A stretch of 64,000 nucleotides of DNA from Pedobacter sp. FW305-3-2-15-E-R2A2 (lineage in GTDB: Bacteria > Bacteroidota > Bacteroidia > Sphingobacteriales > Sphingobacteriaceae), in assembly GCF_038446955.1 (NCBI RefSeq), contig NZ_CP151803.1:5828001-5892000 (forward strand). The letters run 5' to 3'. Both the position numbers and the translations under genes were made by a program. The first letter of the stretch is position 1. Each line of letters begins with the position of its first letter. The notes under the pieces were generated by a model. It ran no database searches and was not told the origin of the DNA. It was given only the letters and a program-made list of their open reading frames with translations. Positions 44,993-52,597 of this stretch are shown one piece after another.

Positions 44993-45742
44993 ATGGAAAA
45001 ACAAATACTTGAGGAGTTAAAGCAATTAAAAGCTGCAATGGCGCAACTCGCCGGAACCTCAAACTTGCCTAAATCTGAGCAATTATCTGCTCCTACGCTT
45101 GATAAAGCTGCAAAGGAGTTTCAGAAACTAAAAAAAACAAGTGACCAGTGGCTCTCCGAACACGATCTGTACAAGTATTTTAAGGATGCCCATTATGGTA
45201 CCGGTAAATTTATCCGGGAACAATTCGGCTTTTCCAATTATTTCAAACAAGGTAGGTCACATTATTACAACAAAGCAGATATTCTTGAACTAGCTAAAGA
45301 ACTTAAGGAAAGGAACGTCAAACTGGCTAGGTATATGCAGTTAAAGGAAGAAGAGGACAATTTAAAAAAACGAATTGCCTCGGCCGTTTTGAACAAAAAA
45401 GTCACTAGGAAAAAAAAATCCTATGAGATACCTGATGACGTTCAGGACATCAACATTTCAGATTACCCCAAACCTTCCGTTGAAATCATTAAAGAAGACC
45501 TCAAAAATCTCGAAGAAGAATTCTTTAAATACAAGCTTGAAGATTACATCGACATCTATAAAGGAAACTATGCTATGGTAAAATATGATTATTCCCTTAA
45601 AAAATATATTAGCAATGACATTAAGCAACGTTGCAAGAAGTGGTGTGAAAATTTTAATTATGCCAACAACGCATTGGAACTACTTAGCCAGAAAAGAACA
45701 ATCTTTATCCCGGTCAAAGAAGACGATATGATCCAGTTATGA
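44993..45742 (+). CDS. Uncharacterised putative DNA-binding protein (island gene 6)
   Basis: 249 aa, rich in Lys and Glu. A short N-terminal coiled coil (ILEELKQLKAAMAQL) is followed by a segment that could be a helix-turn-helix of the MerR/excisionase kind (SEHDLYKYFKDA, then SHYYNKADILELAKELKER). A basic stretch (NKKVTRKKKSY) and an acidic helical C-terminus follow. It carries no HEPN motif. It ends convergently with the next gene on the other strand, overlapping by 6 nt. It may regulate or assist the HEPN array, but nothing in the sequence proves it. Confidence 0.5.
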   Translation: MEKQILEELKQLKAAMAQLAGTSNLPKSEQLSAPTLDKAAKEFQKLKKTSDQWLSEHDLYKYFKDAHYGTGKFIREQFGFSNYFKQGRSHYYNKADILELAKELKERNVKLARYMQLKEEEDNLKKRIASAVLNKKVTRKKKSYEIPDDVQDINISDYPKPSVEIIKEDLKNLEEEFFKYKLEDYIDIYKGNYAMVKYDYSLKKYISNDIKQRCKKWCENFNYANNALELLSQKRTIFIPVKEDDMIQL

Positions 45743-46012
45743 GCTAATTCTACGCCTTCGAACATCGATCTTTAAAACTTCTGACTCAAGATACATCGCT
45801 TTCTTGCGTCCTTTAACCAACTGAGGCTTTACAATACCATCATTAATGGCCTTCAAAAATACTACACTGCTCGCTCCTATCATTTTCAATGCTCCTTCCT
45901 TGGTCAGGAGCTGATCTTGCTGTAAGGCAATTTTCAACTCTTCCTTAATCATTACACGTAACTTGTCCATAAATTCATCGACTGAGATTGCATTTAGTAA
46001 TATAGTTTCCAT
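45737..46012 (-). CDS. Excisionase-like helix-turn-helix protein
   Basis: 91 aa from the ATG at 46012 (METILLNAISV); the frame is open to 46048. After a helical N-terminus it has LLTKEGALKMIGASSVVFLKAINDG followed by a wing (LVKGRKKAMYLESEVL), the layout of HTH_17/excisionase-like proteins common on Bacteroidota mobile elements. It could bind an att site or an operator of the island. No integrase gene is present in the window, so its partner, if any, is lost or elsewhere. Confidence 0.65.
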   Translation of the reverse strand: METILLNAISVDEFMDKLRVMIKEELKIALQQDQLLTKEGALKMIGASSVVFLKAINDGIVKPQLVKGRKKAMYLESEVLKIDVRRRRISS

Positions 46013-46718
46013 AGTTGATTCAATTAATTTAAAATTTGATCTACACAAAGGTATCCCTCATTGCGATTTTTATCAAACAATAAATACACGCAAACACCGC
46101 AACTGCCGGTGATTTTCACAAAAAAACAGCTAAATTTCCGTACTAATCATCAACATCAACCTTGCTATTTACTGATATTTTCGTTTGAGTTCTTCTTCCT
46201 ACTATTTAGCGTGATTATTGCCAATTGCCTCCCCTTTTTTACAGAGACCTTATTTATTTGGGAGTTTCGGCAAAACTGGTTCTTCCCCACTTTTGGTGGT
46301 AAGCCAGACTTTAGTTATAATCTTTTTTCAAAATGATAATCTAAACTCACTTTAAGGCATATATAATATAAATAATCACAGGAGTCTGTGAAGCTACCAC
46401 CAAAAGTGGCGAAGAACCAGTTTGAAACGGAAACAGGGGTCAGCTTAATTGCGGAATGAGCGGCCATGTTCGATGAAATACCCACCTGAAGTTCCAAAAG
46501 ATGTAATGAAGATTGCAAACGGATTAGCATACCGAGACTTTATCATTGTTGAGCTTTTACTAAAAAATATTAAGTTAAAAATGAGAAAGATAATAATCTA
46601 ATATACGATACTTGGATATACATACAGGACAAAAATGTCGCACTTGGAAGGTTGCAGATTTTTAATAGTTAGAGTCAATAGGTACCCCAGTCAGTTTCAA
46701 ATGCTATCCCGGTAGTAC
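46013..46718. other. Gene-free stretch with insertion-element-like remnants
   Basis: About 700 bp. It contains a 29-bp inverted repeat pair (46273-46423) and, just to its right (46430-46480), a stretch rich in GGGGTCAGC and TGCGGAA that looks like a decayed IS terminus. The short ORFs here are not convincing. Confidence 0.45.
46273..46423. repeat. 29-bp inverted repeat pair (MITE-like or IS remnant)
   Basis: 46273-46301 and the complement of 46395-46423 match in 28 of 29 positions, with 93 bp between. The arms contain GGTTCTTC near their outer side, reminiscent of ISL3-type ends. The first 17 of these arm bases (TGGTTCTTCCCCACTTT) recur exactly at 49698-49714. No target duplication was found. 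Confidence 0.6.
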
Positions 46719-48755
46719 TCAAGTTTGAGATTTTCCCGGTTTAGCTTTTGGTCGGGTATTCTTATCTTCTGTTGAATCTTTACTAACCGATTGGGCTTTT
46801 GGATCCTCAGGCTTTGTCTTTCGAGAGTTCAGAGAATCGATCGTCACTTGTTTTCGGAGTATTTCAATCGTACTGTTTAATGAATCTATCTTCATTTCTG
46901 ATTCGGTTTTTGGATGATCGCTTTTATTTACGTAAACAATTCCAGAAATCATTCCAATTAAAAAAACAGCAACAATAAAATAGTGCATTGATGAAAGCGA
47001 CGCACGTTTAAGTCCCTTAGGCCGGGTAATGAACCAGATCATCAATACAAAGAGACCAAGACCGTAAGCGAAAAACAGGGTAAATGTTACCGCTTCACGC
47101 ATGTCGACCAGCTTCGAAAAAATCTGTATTTCACCGGAAACGAACATCACTAAAGCTGCAAAAATAGAAAGTATCTCTATGTGCCGTTTATCTGTCTTTT
47201 CAATTTCTTCTTTAACAACCTGAATATCCCTGTGATCGTTTTGAAGTAACTCCTGGACGTCATACATTGCATTGTATTTGGTCAGCTTTGATTTAAAGGT
47301 TTCCACTTCATCCTTGTACTCTGTATATTCTAAAGGAAGCACAAAAGCTGATGAAACGAAGCACTTGTAGGTTGTTCCCAAACTGTCTGTGATGTCTGTT
47401 AATGAAGTTTGGTAGTCGGCTTGAAAAGCAAGGTATTCTGTTTCCTCACAGATTTCTGTATTCAGGATTAGAAGGTCCAGATTTTCCTTGTATTTTCCTT
47501 TCAAATCTTTAACTATTAACAAACTCTTTTCATCGTTTTGCTTGAACTGACGTTCGATTTCAGGGTCCAAAAATTCCCTGAGAATTTTATAGTAGGGAAA
47601 AAAATTACTGTTGTTCAGAGAATTTGCACGACTGGTGTACGATTTTAGTTTTGCCTCCCAGTTGCTCAGGTCAATTTTCTTTTGTTTAAGTTCAAGCGAA
47701 AACAGGTTGTTTTCGATATAGCAGAAAGCAATATCATAGGCCCTCTTATCAAAACTGCTCAAAGGCTGAGCCATCAATTGGTCGTAACGCAAACTGTACT
47801 TTGATTTTAGATCTGATAAAGCCGGAATGTCGGGCTCCACATCTTTGTATCTTTTAGTCAGGGCGTGATATTCGTCTAGGTTCAATGTCCCCGGTGAAGA
47901 GCCGTGTTTAATTTTTGCTGCCGCCGACCTAGAATTGAATGCTGGAACTGTCACATTTTCTCCATAATGACCTTTAATGATTTCATTATATTTTGAGAAG
48001 TGAGAAACTTCCTTCAGCTTCACCGTGGAATAGTTGAAATCAATAACATAATCAAACTTCTTTTTTGACTGGTGTAGCCTGAACGATAGTTTGTATAGCA
48101 GAAATTCACATTTAGCTTTGATAATTTCCAGATCAGGTCCTGCGAACACAGGTTTTTTAAGTTGATGCCGGCTTAAAAGTAGACTTTTGAAGGTGTTTTT
48201 ATCATAACTCAACCGGTGATCAATCTCAGAAATAGTCACATTGATCTGGAACAATTCAGCCAAGGTTATGGCTACACTGACCATTCGGCTTGTACTTGAT
48301 CTGTTTTCGTTCAGCTCGTGAAAGATCATACTCGATCCCGGTTGGTGAGTAATATGTCTTTCGACATGCTTGAGCAGGGACTTGTATTGCTGAAAGCTGT
48401 TTCTTATCAGTTGAAAAAATCCCTCGCTAAAAACTTGCTGGTACAGAACGAGCATATTTGGAAATCCCGGGACATCAAATCCCATTAGATTGACAATAAA
48501 ATTATCAATCGAATCTATTTTAGATGCCGCAATGGTTAAATCTTCGAGATATTCGCCTGTGATTACTGAGAAATTGAGTTCCTTATAAAACTTATTGGAC
48601 GCTGCATTCAAAATATTTAAAATTGCAAGTTGAGCATCTAACTTGTTTTGATCAATGTTGATGTCATCTATCGCGATTGCGACAGTTAAGGGTATAGCCC
48701 AACCTGCATGGAAGTCAGATTGCAACTGAGAGAGCGCCTTGTCCAGATGCTGCAT
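46719..48755 (-). CDS. Large uncharacterised membrane protein, candidate effector partnered with a Panacea-domain protein
   Basis: 678 aa, no named family recognised. The first 540 residues are soluble, mostly helical, with no visible nucleotide-binding or nuclease motif. Three hydrophobic segments follow: HIEILSIFAALVMFVSG (about 547-563), FTLFFAYGLGLFVLMIWFI (about 578-596) and FIVAVFLIGMISGIVYV (about 612-628). A coiled coil (SLNSTIEILRKQV) and a Lys/Pro-rich tail end the protein. Similar C-terminal membrane modules are common on accessory-gene proteins. Its ATG lies 1 nt past the stop of the DUF4065 gene, indicating strict coupling. It could be a membrane-acting toxin or sensor; this is inference. 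Confidence 0.6.
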   Translation of the reverse strand: MQHLDKALSQLQSDFHAGWAIPLTVAIAIDDINIDQNKLDAQLAILNILNAASNKFYKELNFSVITGEYLEDLTIAASKIDSIDNFIVNLMGFDVPGFPNMLVLYQQVFSEGFFQLIRNSFQQYKSLLKHVERHITHQPGSSMIFHELNENRSSTSRMVSVAITLAELFQINVTISEIDHRLSYDKNTFKSLLLSRHQLKKPVFAGPDLEIIKAKCEFLLYKLSFRLHQSKKKFDYVIDFNYSTVKLKEVSHFSKYNEIIKGHYGENVTVPAFNSRSAAAKIKHGSSPGTLNLDEYHALTKRYKDVEPDIPALSDLKSKYSLRYDQLMAQPLSSFDKRAYDIAFCYIENNLFSLELKQKKIDLSNWEAKLKSYTSRANSLNNSNFFPYYKILREFLDPEIERQFKQNDEKSLLIVKDLKGKYKENLDLLILNTEICEETEYLAFQADYQTSLTDITDSLGTTYKCFVSSAFVLPLEYTEYKDEVETFKSKLTKYNAMYDVQELLQNDHRDIQVVKEEIEKTDKRHIEILSIFAALVMFVSGEIQIFSKLVDMREAVTFTLFFAYGLGLFVLMIWFITRPKGLKRASLSSMHYFIVAVFLIGMISGIVYVNKSDHPKTESEMKIDSLNSTIEILRKQVTIDSLNSRKTKPEDPKAQSVSKDSTEDKNTRPKAKPGKSQT

Positions 48756-48756
48756 G

Positions 48757-49287
48757 TCAGTTCAGCAAGAAGATTTTAGGCTCATTCATGATCATTTCCC
48801 TCGGTATTTTCATAGAATATTTGCCGTACTGCTGTGCCAGAGAAAAAACACTCTTCCAGGATTGCCAGCGGTGGCTCAAATCTACCAATTCAAACGCGGG
48901 TAATCTAACCAAATGCGAGTTTACAAATTTCAATATGGCTACCGCACCTCTGATTTGATCCTGTACTGCCTGCGTTACATCCTGTACCTGATATACACCA
49001 GTGTCAGGTTTTGAATATAACCTGGTTTTGGTGATGTTGAAAAAAAATGAGTTTTCTATTTGATCCTGAATGTCACTTTCTACGTGACCGTAAGGCAAAG
49101 CATAAAAATTATCAAAAGTTTCCAGAAGGGCAGGATTGTCCGGACCTGTAGATGCAGCGCAGGTAAAAAACAATAGTTTAGTGAGCTTTAGCTTTGAAAG
49201 GTCATTGTTTTCCAAATCACCGCCCTGCTCAACATACCAATTAACAATTTGATTCACAAAATAATCAAAGGCTGTCAGTTTACTCAT
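48757..49287 (-). CDS. Panacea (DUF4065/SocA-like) domain protein, putative antitoxin
   Basis: 176 aa. Landmarks of DUF4065: an N-terminal helix (FDYFVNQIVNWYVEQGG), KLKLTKLLFFTCAAS, NFYALPYGHVESDI and near the C-terminus LVDLSHRWQSW. This domain is known as a promiscuous antitoxin fold that neutralises many unrelated toxins and also occurs in the SocA proteolytic adaptor. It is first in a two-gene operon, 1 nt before a large membrane protein, the expected arrangement for an antitoxin/toxin pair. A long hairpin lies about 120-180 nt upstream. Confidence 0.75.
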   Translation of the reverse strand: MSKLTAFDYFVNQIVNWYVEQGGDLENNDLSKLKLTKLLFFTCAASTGPDNPALLETFDNFYALPYGHVESDIQDQIENSFFFNITKTRLYSKPDTGVYQVQDVTQAVQDQIRGAVAILKFVNSHLVRLPAFELVDLSHRWQSWKSVFSLAQQYGKYSMKIPREMIMNEPKIFLLN

Positions 49288-49410
49288 CAGTTAAGGTTGT
49301 TTAAGTAAAGATAGAATGTTTCCAAATTAAACCATAATTCCGGCAGCTAAGTTACCAACACTCTGAAAATATTAAAGTTTAAGAATTTCAGCATGCGTTT
49401 TAGTAGCAGG

Positions 49411-49471
49411 AAAACAAAGTTAATGATTATTTTACTATTATTTTTAGCAAAACAATCATTAACTTTGTTTT
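49411..49471. repeat. Perfect 18-bp inverted repeat with 25-nt loop
   Basis: AAAACAAAGTTAATGATT at 49411-49428 and its exact complement at 49454-49471. It lies upstream of the Panacea-domain operon. It could be an operator, a terminator without a strong T-run, or a recombination site. Confidence 0.75.
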
Positions 49472-49517
49472 GCCGTCCGCCAATATCGACAGGAAACCTT
49501 AGAAAATTAAAATGAAA

Positions 49518-49742
49518 TTATTTTGAAAGATTTAAGAAATGTTCCTTTTCTTTCAAAAGTCGAATGATCTCTTCTTGATCTAACACACGCTTGGTTAGCT
49601 GCCATACCTCATTATTAAGCAATGACAGTTTATTCTCATAATCCTCCAAGTCCCTTTTTCGATAGGCTGCTATTGGATCTGTGCATTTCAGTAAATGTGG
49701 TTCTTCCCCACTTTCATTAAAATACGCAATGAGTGTACCGAA
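49518..49742 (-). pseudogene. C-terminal remnant of a probable phage-repressor-like regulator
   Basis: A minus-strand frame of about 74 codons without a start codon, ending with TAA at 49518-49520. It encodes FGTLIAYFNESGEEPHLLKC, then DPIAAYRKRDLEDYENKL and a coiled-coil end (VLDQEEIIRLLKEKEHFL). Leucine-zipper-like tails of this kind close many Bacteroidota XRE regulators. An in-frame stop lies immediately upstream, so the DNA-binding half is gone. Identification is weak. Confidence 0.3.
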
Positions 49743-49749
49743 TTAATAA

Positions 49750-49920
49750 ATGAAGTTGAGACTAGAGAAGTATGATTATTATGGTTTAAAATCCTTAATC
49801 AGAAAATTTGAAGGCTTAGGGCAGAGAAACTCAAACGATACAACTACTGAAGAACAGGATAAAATTGAAGCTTATCTAGATAACTTCGCAAAAGACAAAA
49901 AATCTAAACAAAAAGTTTGA
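49750..49920 (+). CDS. Small hypothetical protein, possibly frameshifted
   Basis: 56 aa starting MKLRLEKYDYYGLKSLIRKF, basic and hydrophilic, family unknown. A second frame continues right at its end with protein-like sequence (KFEDWNDAKALLIENIEIW) to a stop near 49980, which suggests the original gene was longer and suffered a one-base frameshift at the A-rich stretch around 49900-49915. Alternatively it is a chance ORF in AT-rich DNA. Confidence 0.25.
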   Translation: MKLRLEKYDYYGLKSLIRKFEGLGQRNSNDTTTEEQDKIEAYLDNFAKDKKSKQKV

Positions 49921-50022
49921 GGATTGGAATGATGCTAAAGCACTTCTTATAGAAAATATCGAGATCTGGATTGGGATATAGAATTCGTATAGTTAATAAC
50001 TCAATAATTGAACTTCATTGTC

Positions 50023-50433
50023 ATGGATTCAAAACTAAAATCGATCAAAAACTCAGTAACAAAAACGGGAATAATTAACGATCCTTTAAAGTCTGAGAAA
50101 AAAAATGCACTAATTTGTTCGGATAAAGTTAATCCCAACTCTACCAGGATGACTGAGATTATCAAAAATTATCGTGAGCAAACTGAGTCGATCAAGTTAA
50201 TAGCAGAAATATTGGAGAATATGAGTGACCTCATTAACACAATAAATTACAATCTTCACTCCATAATTGGTGTGCGGGAAGAAAAGAATAAAACAAAAAA
50301 TCGACTTTCAAAAGAGGAAAGAATTAGTAAAATAAAAAATATATTACTTTTTGGGGGGAGAACAACTTTTCATAGAAAAGGCATAAAGGGGGATATTCGA
50401 AAAATTCAGAATAAGGGAAAGAATAGCAACTGA
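50023..50433 (+). CDS. Small hypothetical basic protein
   Basis: 136 aa from the ATG at 50023 (TTG at 50008 also possible). Very rich in Lys, Asn and Ile. A central helix (REQTESIKLIAEILENMSDLINTINYNL) could be a coiled coil; the C-terminus is strongly basic (HRKGIKGDIRKIQNKGK). No family recognised. It resembles small accessory proteins of conjugative or mobilisable elements in composition only. Real coding status is moderately likely given 400 nt of open frame in AT-rich DNA. Confidence 0.4.
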   Translation: MDSKLKSIKNSVTKTGIINDPLKSEKKNALICSDKVNPNSTRMTEIIKNYREQTESIKLIAEILENMSDLINTINYNLHSIIGVREEKNKTKNRLSKEERISKIKNILLFGGRTTFHRKGIKGDIRKIQNKGKNSN

Positions 50434-50807
50434 AACTTCCGATGCTTTTGATCACAGTTCGGGAATAACTTTATCAAAAACCATATTTGTAAATTTGCGT
50501 TCCCATATTAAATTTCAAAAGATTCAAAAAGTGTTAAAACTGATAATTACACAGCATCAAATTTGTAAAATGGCGCAGTCATTAAAGTGATATTTAAACC
50601 TATTTTTCGAAAACAAATTAAAAAAATATTAATTTTAAACATTTTTTTAACCTGAAATCAGCATCAGTGACGTTTAAACCCACTTCTCGAAACAAAAGAC
50701 GAAAAGTTTTCCACATTTCCATTCCATAACACCATTTCTTCTTATAAAAGTGGGGCTAAACAGTTTAAACCTACTTTTTAACTTTTCAAGTCCAAATAGT
50801 GCCCACA
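50434..50807. other. Right flank of the island, repeats upstream of lat
   Basis: About 370 bp with no gene. It contains three imperfect direct repeats sharing GTTTAAACC (50588-50618, 50668-50697 and 50761-50786). Confidence 0.5.
50588..50786 (+). repeat. Three imperfect direct repeats upstream of the lat promoter
   Basis: 50588-50618 and 50668-50697 both read GTGAyrTTTAAACCyAyTTy then TCGAAAACAAA or a one-base variant. A third, shorter copy (GTTTAAACCTACTTTTTAA) lies at 50763. Starts are 80 and about 93 bp apart. They may bind a regulator of lat or mark the island edge. Confidence 0.45.
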
Positions 50808-50838
50808 TTTGTTAATTTGGCACTTTTTGTTACATTTG
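50808..50838 (+). promoter_or_regulatory. Bacteroidota housekeeping promoter of lat
   Basis: TTTG at 50808-50811 and TACATTTG at 50831-50838 with exactly 19 nt between, matching the TTTG-N19-TAnnTTTG consensus. The ATG follows 22 nt after the -7 box. Confidence 0.8.
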
Positions 50839-50860
50839 GTTACACCAAAATATAGATTTT

Positions 50861-52192
50861 ATGTATCAACTAACTGTAGCTCCCGATCAGGTAAATGAAA
50901 CTTTAAGCAAACACATTTTAGCCGATGGTTTTGACCTTACCTATGATATGGAAAAAAGCCAGGGGGCTTATATTTACGACTCCAAGTATAAGCGGAACTT
51001 ACTGGATTTCTTTACTTGTTTTGCGTCTGTTCCATTGGGATACAACCATCCGAAAATGGTCAATGACGAAGCCTTTAAAAAGAGTCTTTTATTGGCGGCC
51101 ATGTCGAACCCTTCCAATTCTGATGTTTATACACAACAATATGCCCAGTTTGTAGATACGTTCTCTAAAGTTGGAATCCCCTCTTACCTTCCTCATGCTT
51201 TTTTTATTGCAGGCGGAGCATTGGCGGTTGAAAATGCCATTAAGGTAGCGATGGACTGGAAAGTTCAGAAGAACTTTGCCAAAGGGATTAAAGAAGAAAA
51301 AGGATTTAAAGTACTGCATTTTGAAAAAGCTTTTCATGGCAGAACAGGATACACCCTAAGTTTAACCAATACCCTTCCTGATAAAACGAAGTGGTTTGCA
51401 AAGTTCGACTGGCCAAGGGTTTCCGTACCAACCATTAAATTCCCTTTACAGGATGAAAATTTAAAAAAGGCAATTGATACTGAAGAAGCCTCTATTGCTC
51501 AGATCAAACAAGCTTTTGCGGATAATAAAGATGAAATCTGTGCCATCATTGTGGAGCCGATTCAGTCTGAAGGTGGTGATAACCATTTACGTGAAGAGTT
51601 TTTGATTCAGTTAAAAAGTCTTGCAGATGAGAACGATGCCTTTTTAATTTACGATGAGGTTCAAACTGGTGTGGGCCTTACCGGTAAATTCTGGTGTCAC
51701 CAGCATTACAGCGAAAAAGCGCGTCCTGACATCGTTGCTTTTGGTAAAAAGATGCAGGTATGTGGAATTCTGGTTGGCGATAAGGTAGATCAGGTAGAAG
51801 GCAATGTATTCAGGGTTCCTTCCAGAATCAACTCTACATGGGGTGGTAACTTGGTAGATATGGTTCGTTCTACGCAGATCTTACAGATCCTTCATGACGA
51901 TAAATTATGTGACAATGCAACAAACATAGGTCAGTATTTAAAAGAGAATCTGGAGCAACTTGCACAGAAGCATGATAAAATCAGCAATGTAAGAGGTAAA
52001 GGTTTGCTTTGTGCGTTTGACTTTCCAAATAAAGACATGCGTAATGCCTTTATTCAAAAAGGAATGGAACAGAACGTCATGTTCTTAGGCTGTGGAAATC
52101 AGACCATTCGTTTCAGACCGGCACTTTGTATCGAGAAAAAACACATTGATGAAGGCCTGACCGCAATGGAGAAAATCTTACCTGCACTATAA
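50861..52192 (+). CDS. lat: L-lysine 6-transaminase
   Basis: 443 aa class III PLP aminotransferase. Transfers the epsilon amino group of lysine to 2-oxoglutarate, giving aminoadipate semialdehyde. Motifs: NPSNSDVYT, FFIAGGALAVENAIKVAMDWK, FHGRTGYTLSLTNT, IVEPIQSEGGD, LIYDEVQTGVGLTG with the PLP-binding Asp, and the Schiff-base Lys in FGKKMQVCG, as in lysine epsilon-aminotransferases. It has a strong consensus promoter and its stop codon overlaps the next start. An acyl-CoA dehydrogenase gene lies nearby, convergently, which may hint at lysine breakdown. Confidence 0.9.
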   Translation: MYQLTVAPDQVNETLSKHILADGFDLTYDMEKSQGAYIYDSKYKRNLLDFFTCFASVPLGYNHPKMVNDEAFKKSLLLAAMSNPSNSDVYTQQYAQFVDTFSKVGIPSYLPHAFFIAGGALAVENAIKVAMDWKVQKNFAKGIKEEKGFKVLHFEKAFHGRTGYTLSLTNTLPDKTKWFAKFDWPRVSVPTIKFPLQDENLKKAIDTEEASIAQIKQAFADNKDEICAIIVEPIQSEGGDNHLREEFLIQLKSLADENDAFLIYDEVQTGVGLTGKFWCHQHYSEKARPDIVAFGKKMQVCGILVGDKVDQVEGNVFRVPSRINSTWGGNLVDMVRSTQILQILHDDKLCDNATNIGQYLKENLEQLAQKHDKISNVRGKGLLCAFDFPNKDMRNAFIQKGMEQNVMFLGCGNQTIRFRPALCIEKKHIDEGLTAMEKILPAL

Positions 52193-52596
52193 TGGGTAAA
52201 AAGAAGGTCAATATTTTTCTTGGTATACTGGTGGTATTACTGGTCGGTTGGATGATGAAAGGCACTTTTACCCAACCGGGTATGGAGAACCTGAAAGGGG
52301 AATTCACAGAAGTAGCCCATTATCGCAACGACAACAATACCGGACCAATACAGCATGTATTTGCGGTAACGGTTAAAGATACGGTCTGGTCTGAAATGGA
52401 AACTTATGGTAATTTCAAGCCCCATCATAAAGGTGGAAATACCAAGGTATATTTTTTCATCAAAGGTAGTCCTGTCCCCAATCAGCTAGGTCCGGGAAAA
52501 CAAAATTTTGATCCTTCATTTAACAATGCTTGTATTGCCCTTTACGAAAAAAGCGCAATGGGCAATACAAGTATTACCAGATATCCCTTTAAATAG
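52192..52596 (+). CDS. Small exported or membrane-anchored hypothetical protein
   Basis: 134 aa. An N-terminal hydrophobic segment (NIFLGILVVLLVGWMM) anchors or exports it; the remainder is hydrophilic (HVFAVTVKDTVWSEMETYG, NTKVYFFIKGSP, FNNACIALYEK) and predicted periplasmic. No family recognised. The start codon overlaps the lat stop (TAATG), so it is translationally coupled and probably linked to lat in function. It ends 2 nt from the convergent acyl-CoA dehydrogenase gene. Confidence 0.7.
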   Translation: MGKKKVNIFLGILVVLLVGWMMKGTFTQPGMENLKGEFTEVAHYRNDNNTGPIQHVFAVTVKDTVWSEMETYGNFKPHHKGGNTKVYFFIKGSPVPNQLGPGKQNFDPSFNNACIALYEKSAMGNTSITRYPFK

Positions 52597-52597
52597 A

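Larger units (their letters stand above)
49288..50022. other. Region upstream of the Panacea operon: hairpin, gene remnants, small ORFs
   Basis: No full gene. It holds the 18-bp inverted repeat at 49411-49471, a start-less regulator fragment (49518-49742) and a 56-codon ORF (49750-49920), each listed separately. Confidence 0.5.

Noticed and set aside
46061..46530. Short ORFs on both strands around the 29-bp inverted repeats
   Set aside because: They arise from the repeats themselves and encode no protein-like sequence.
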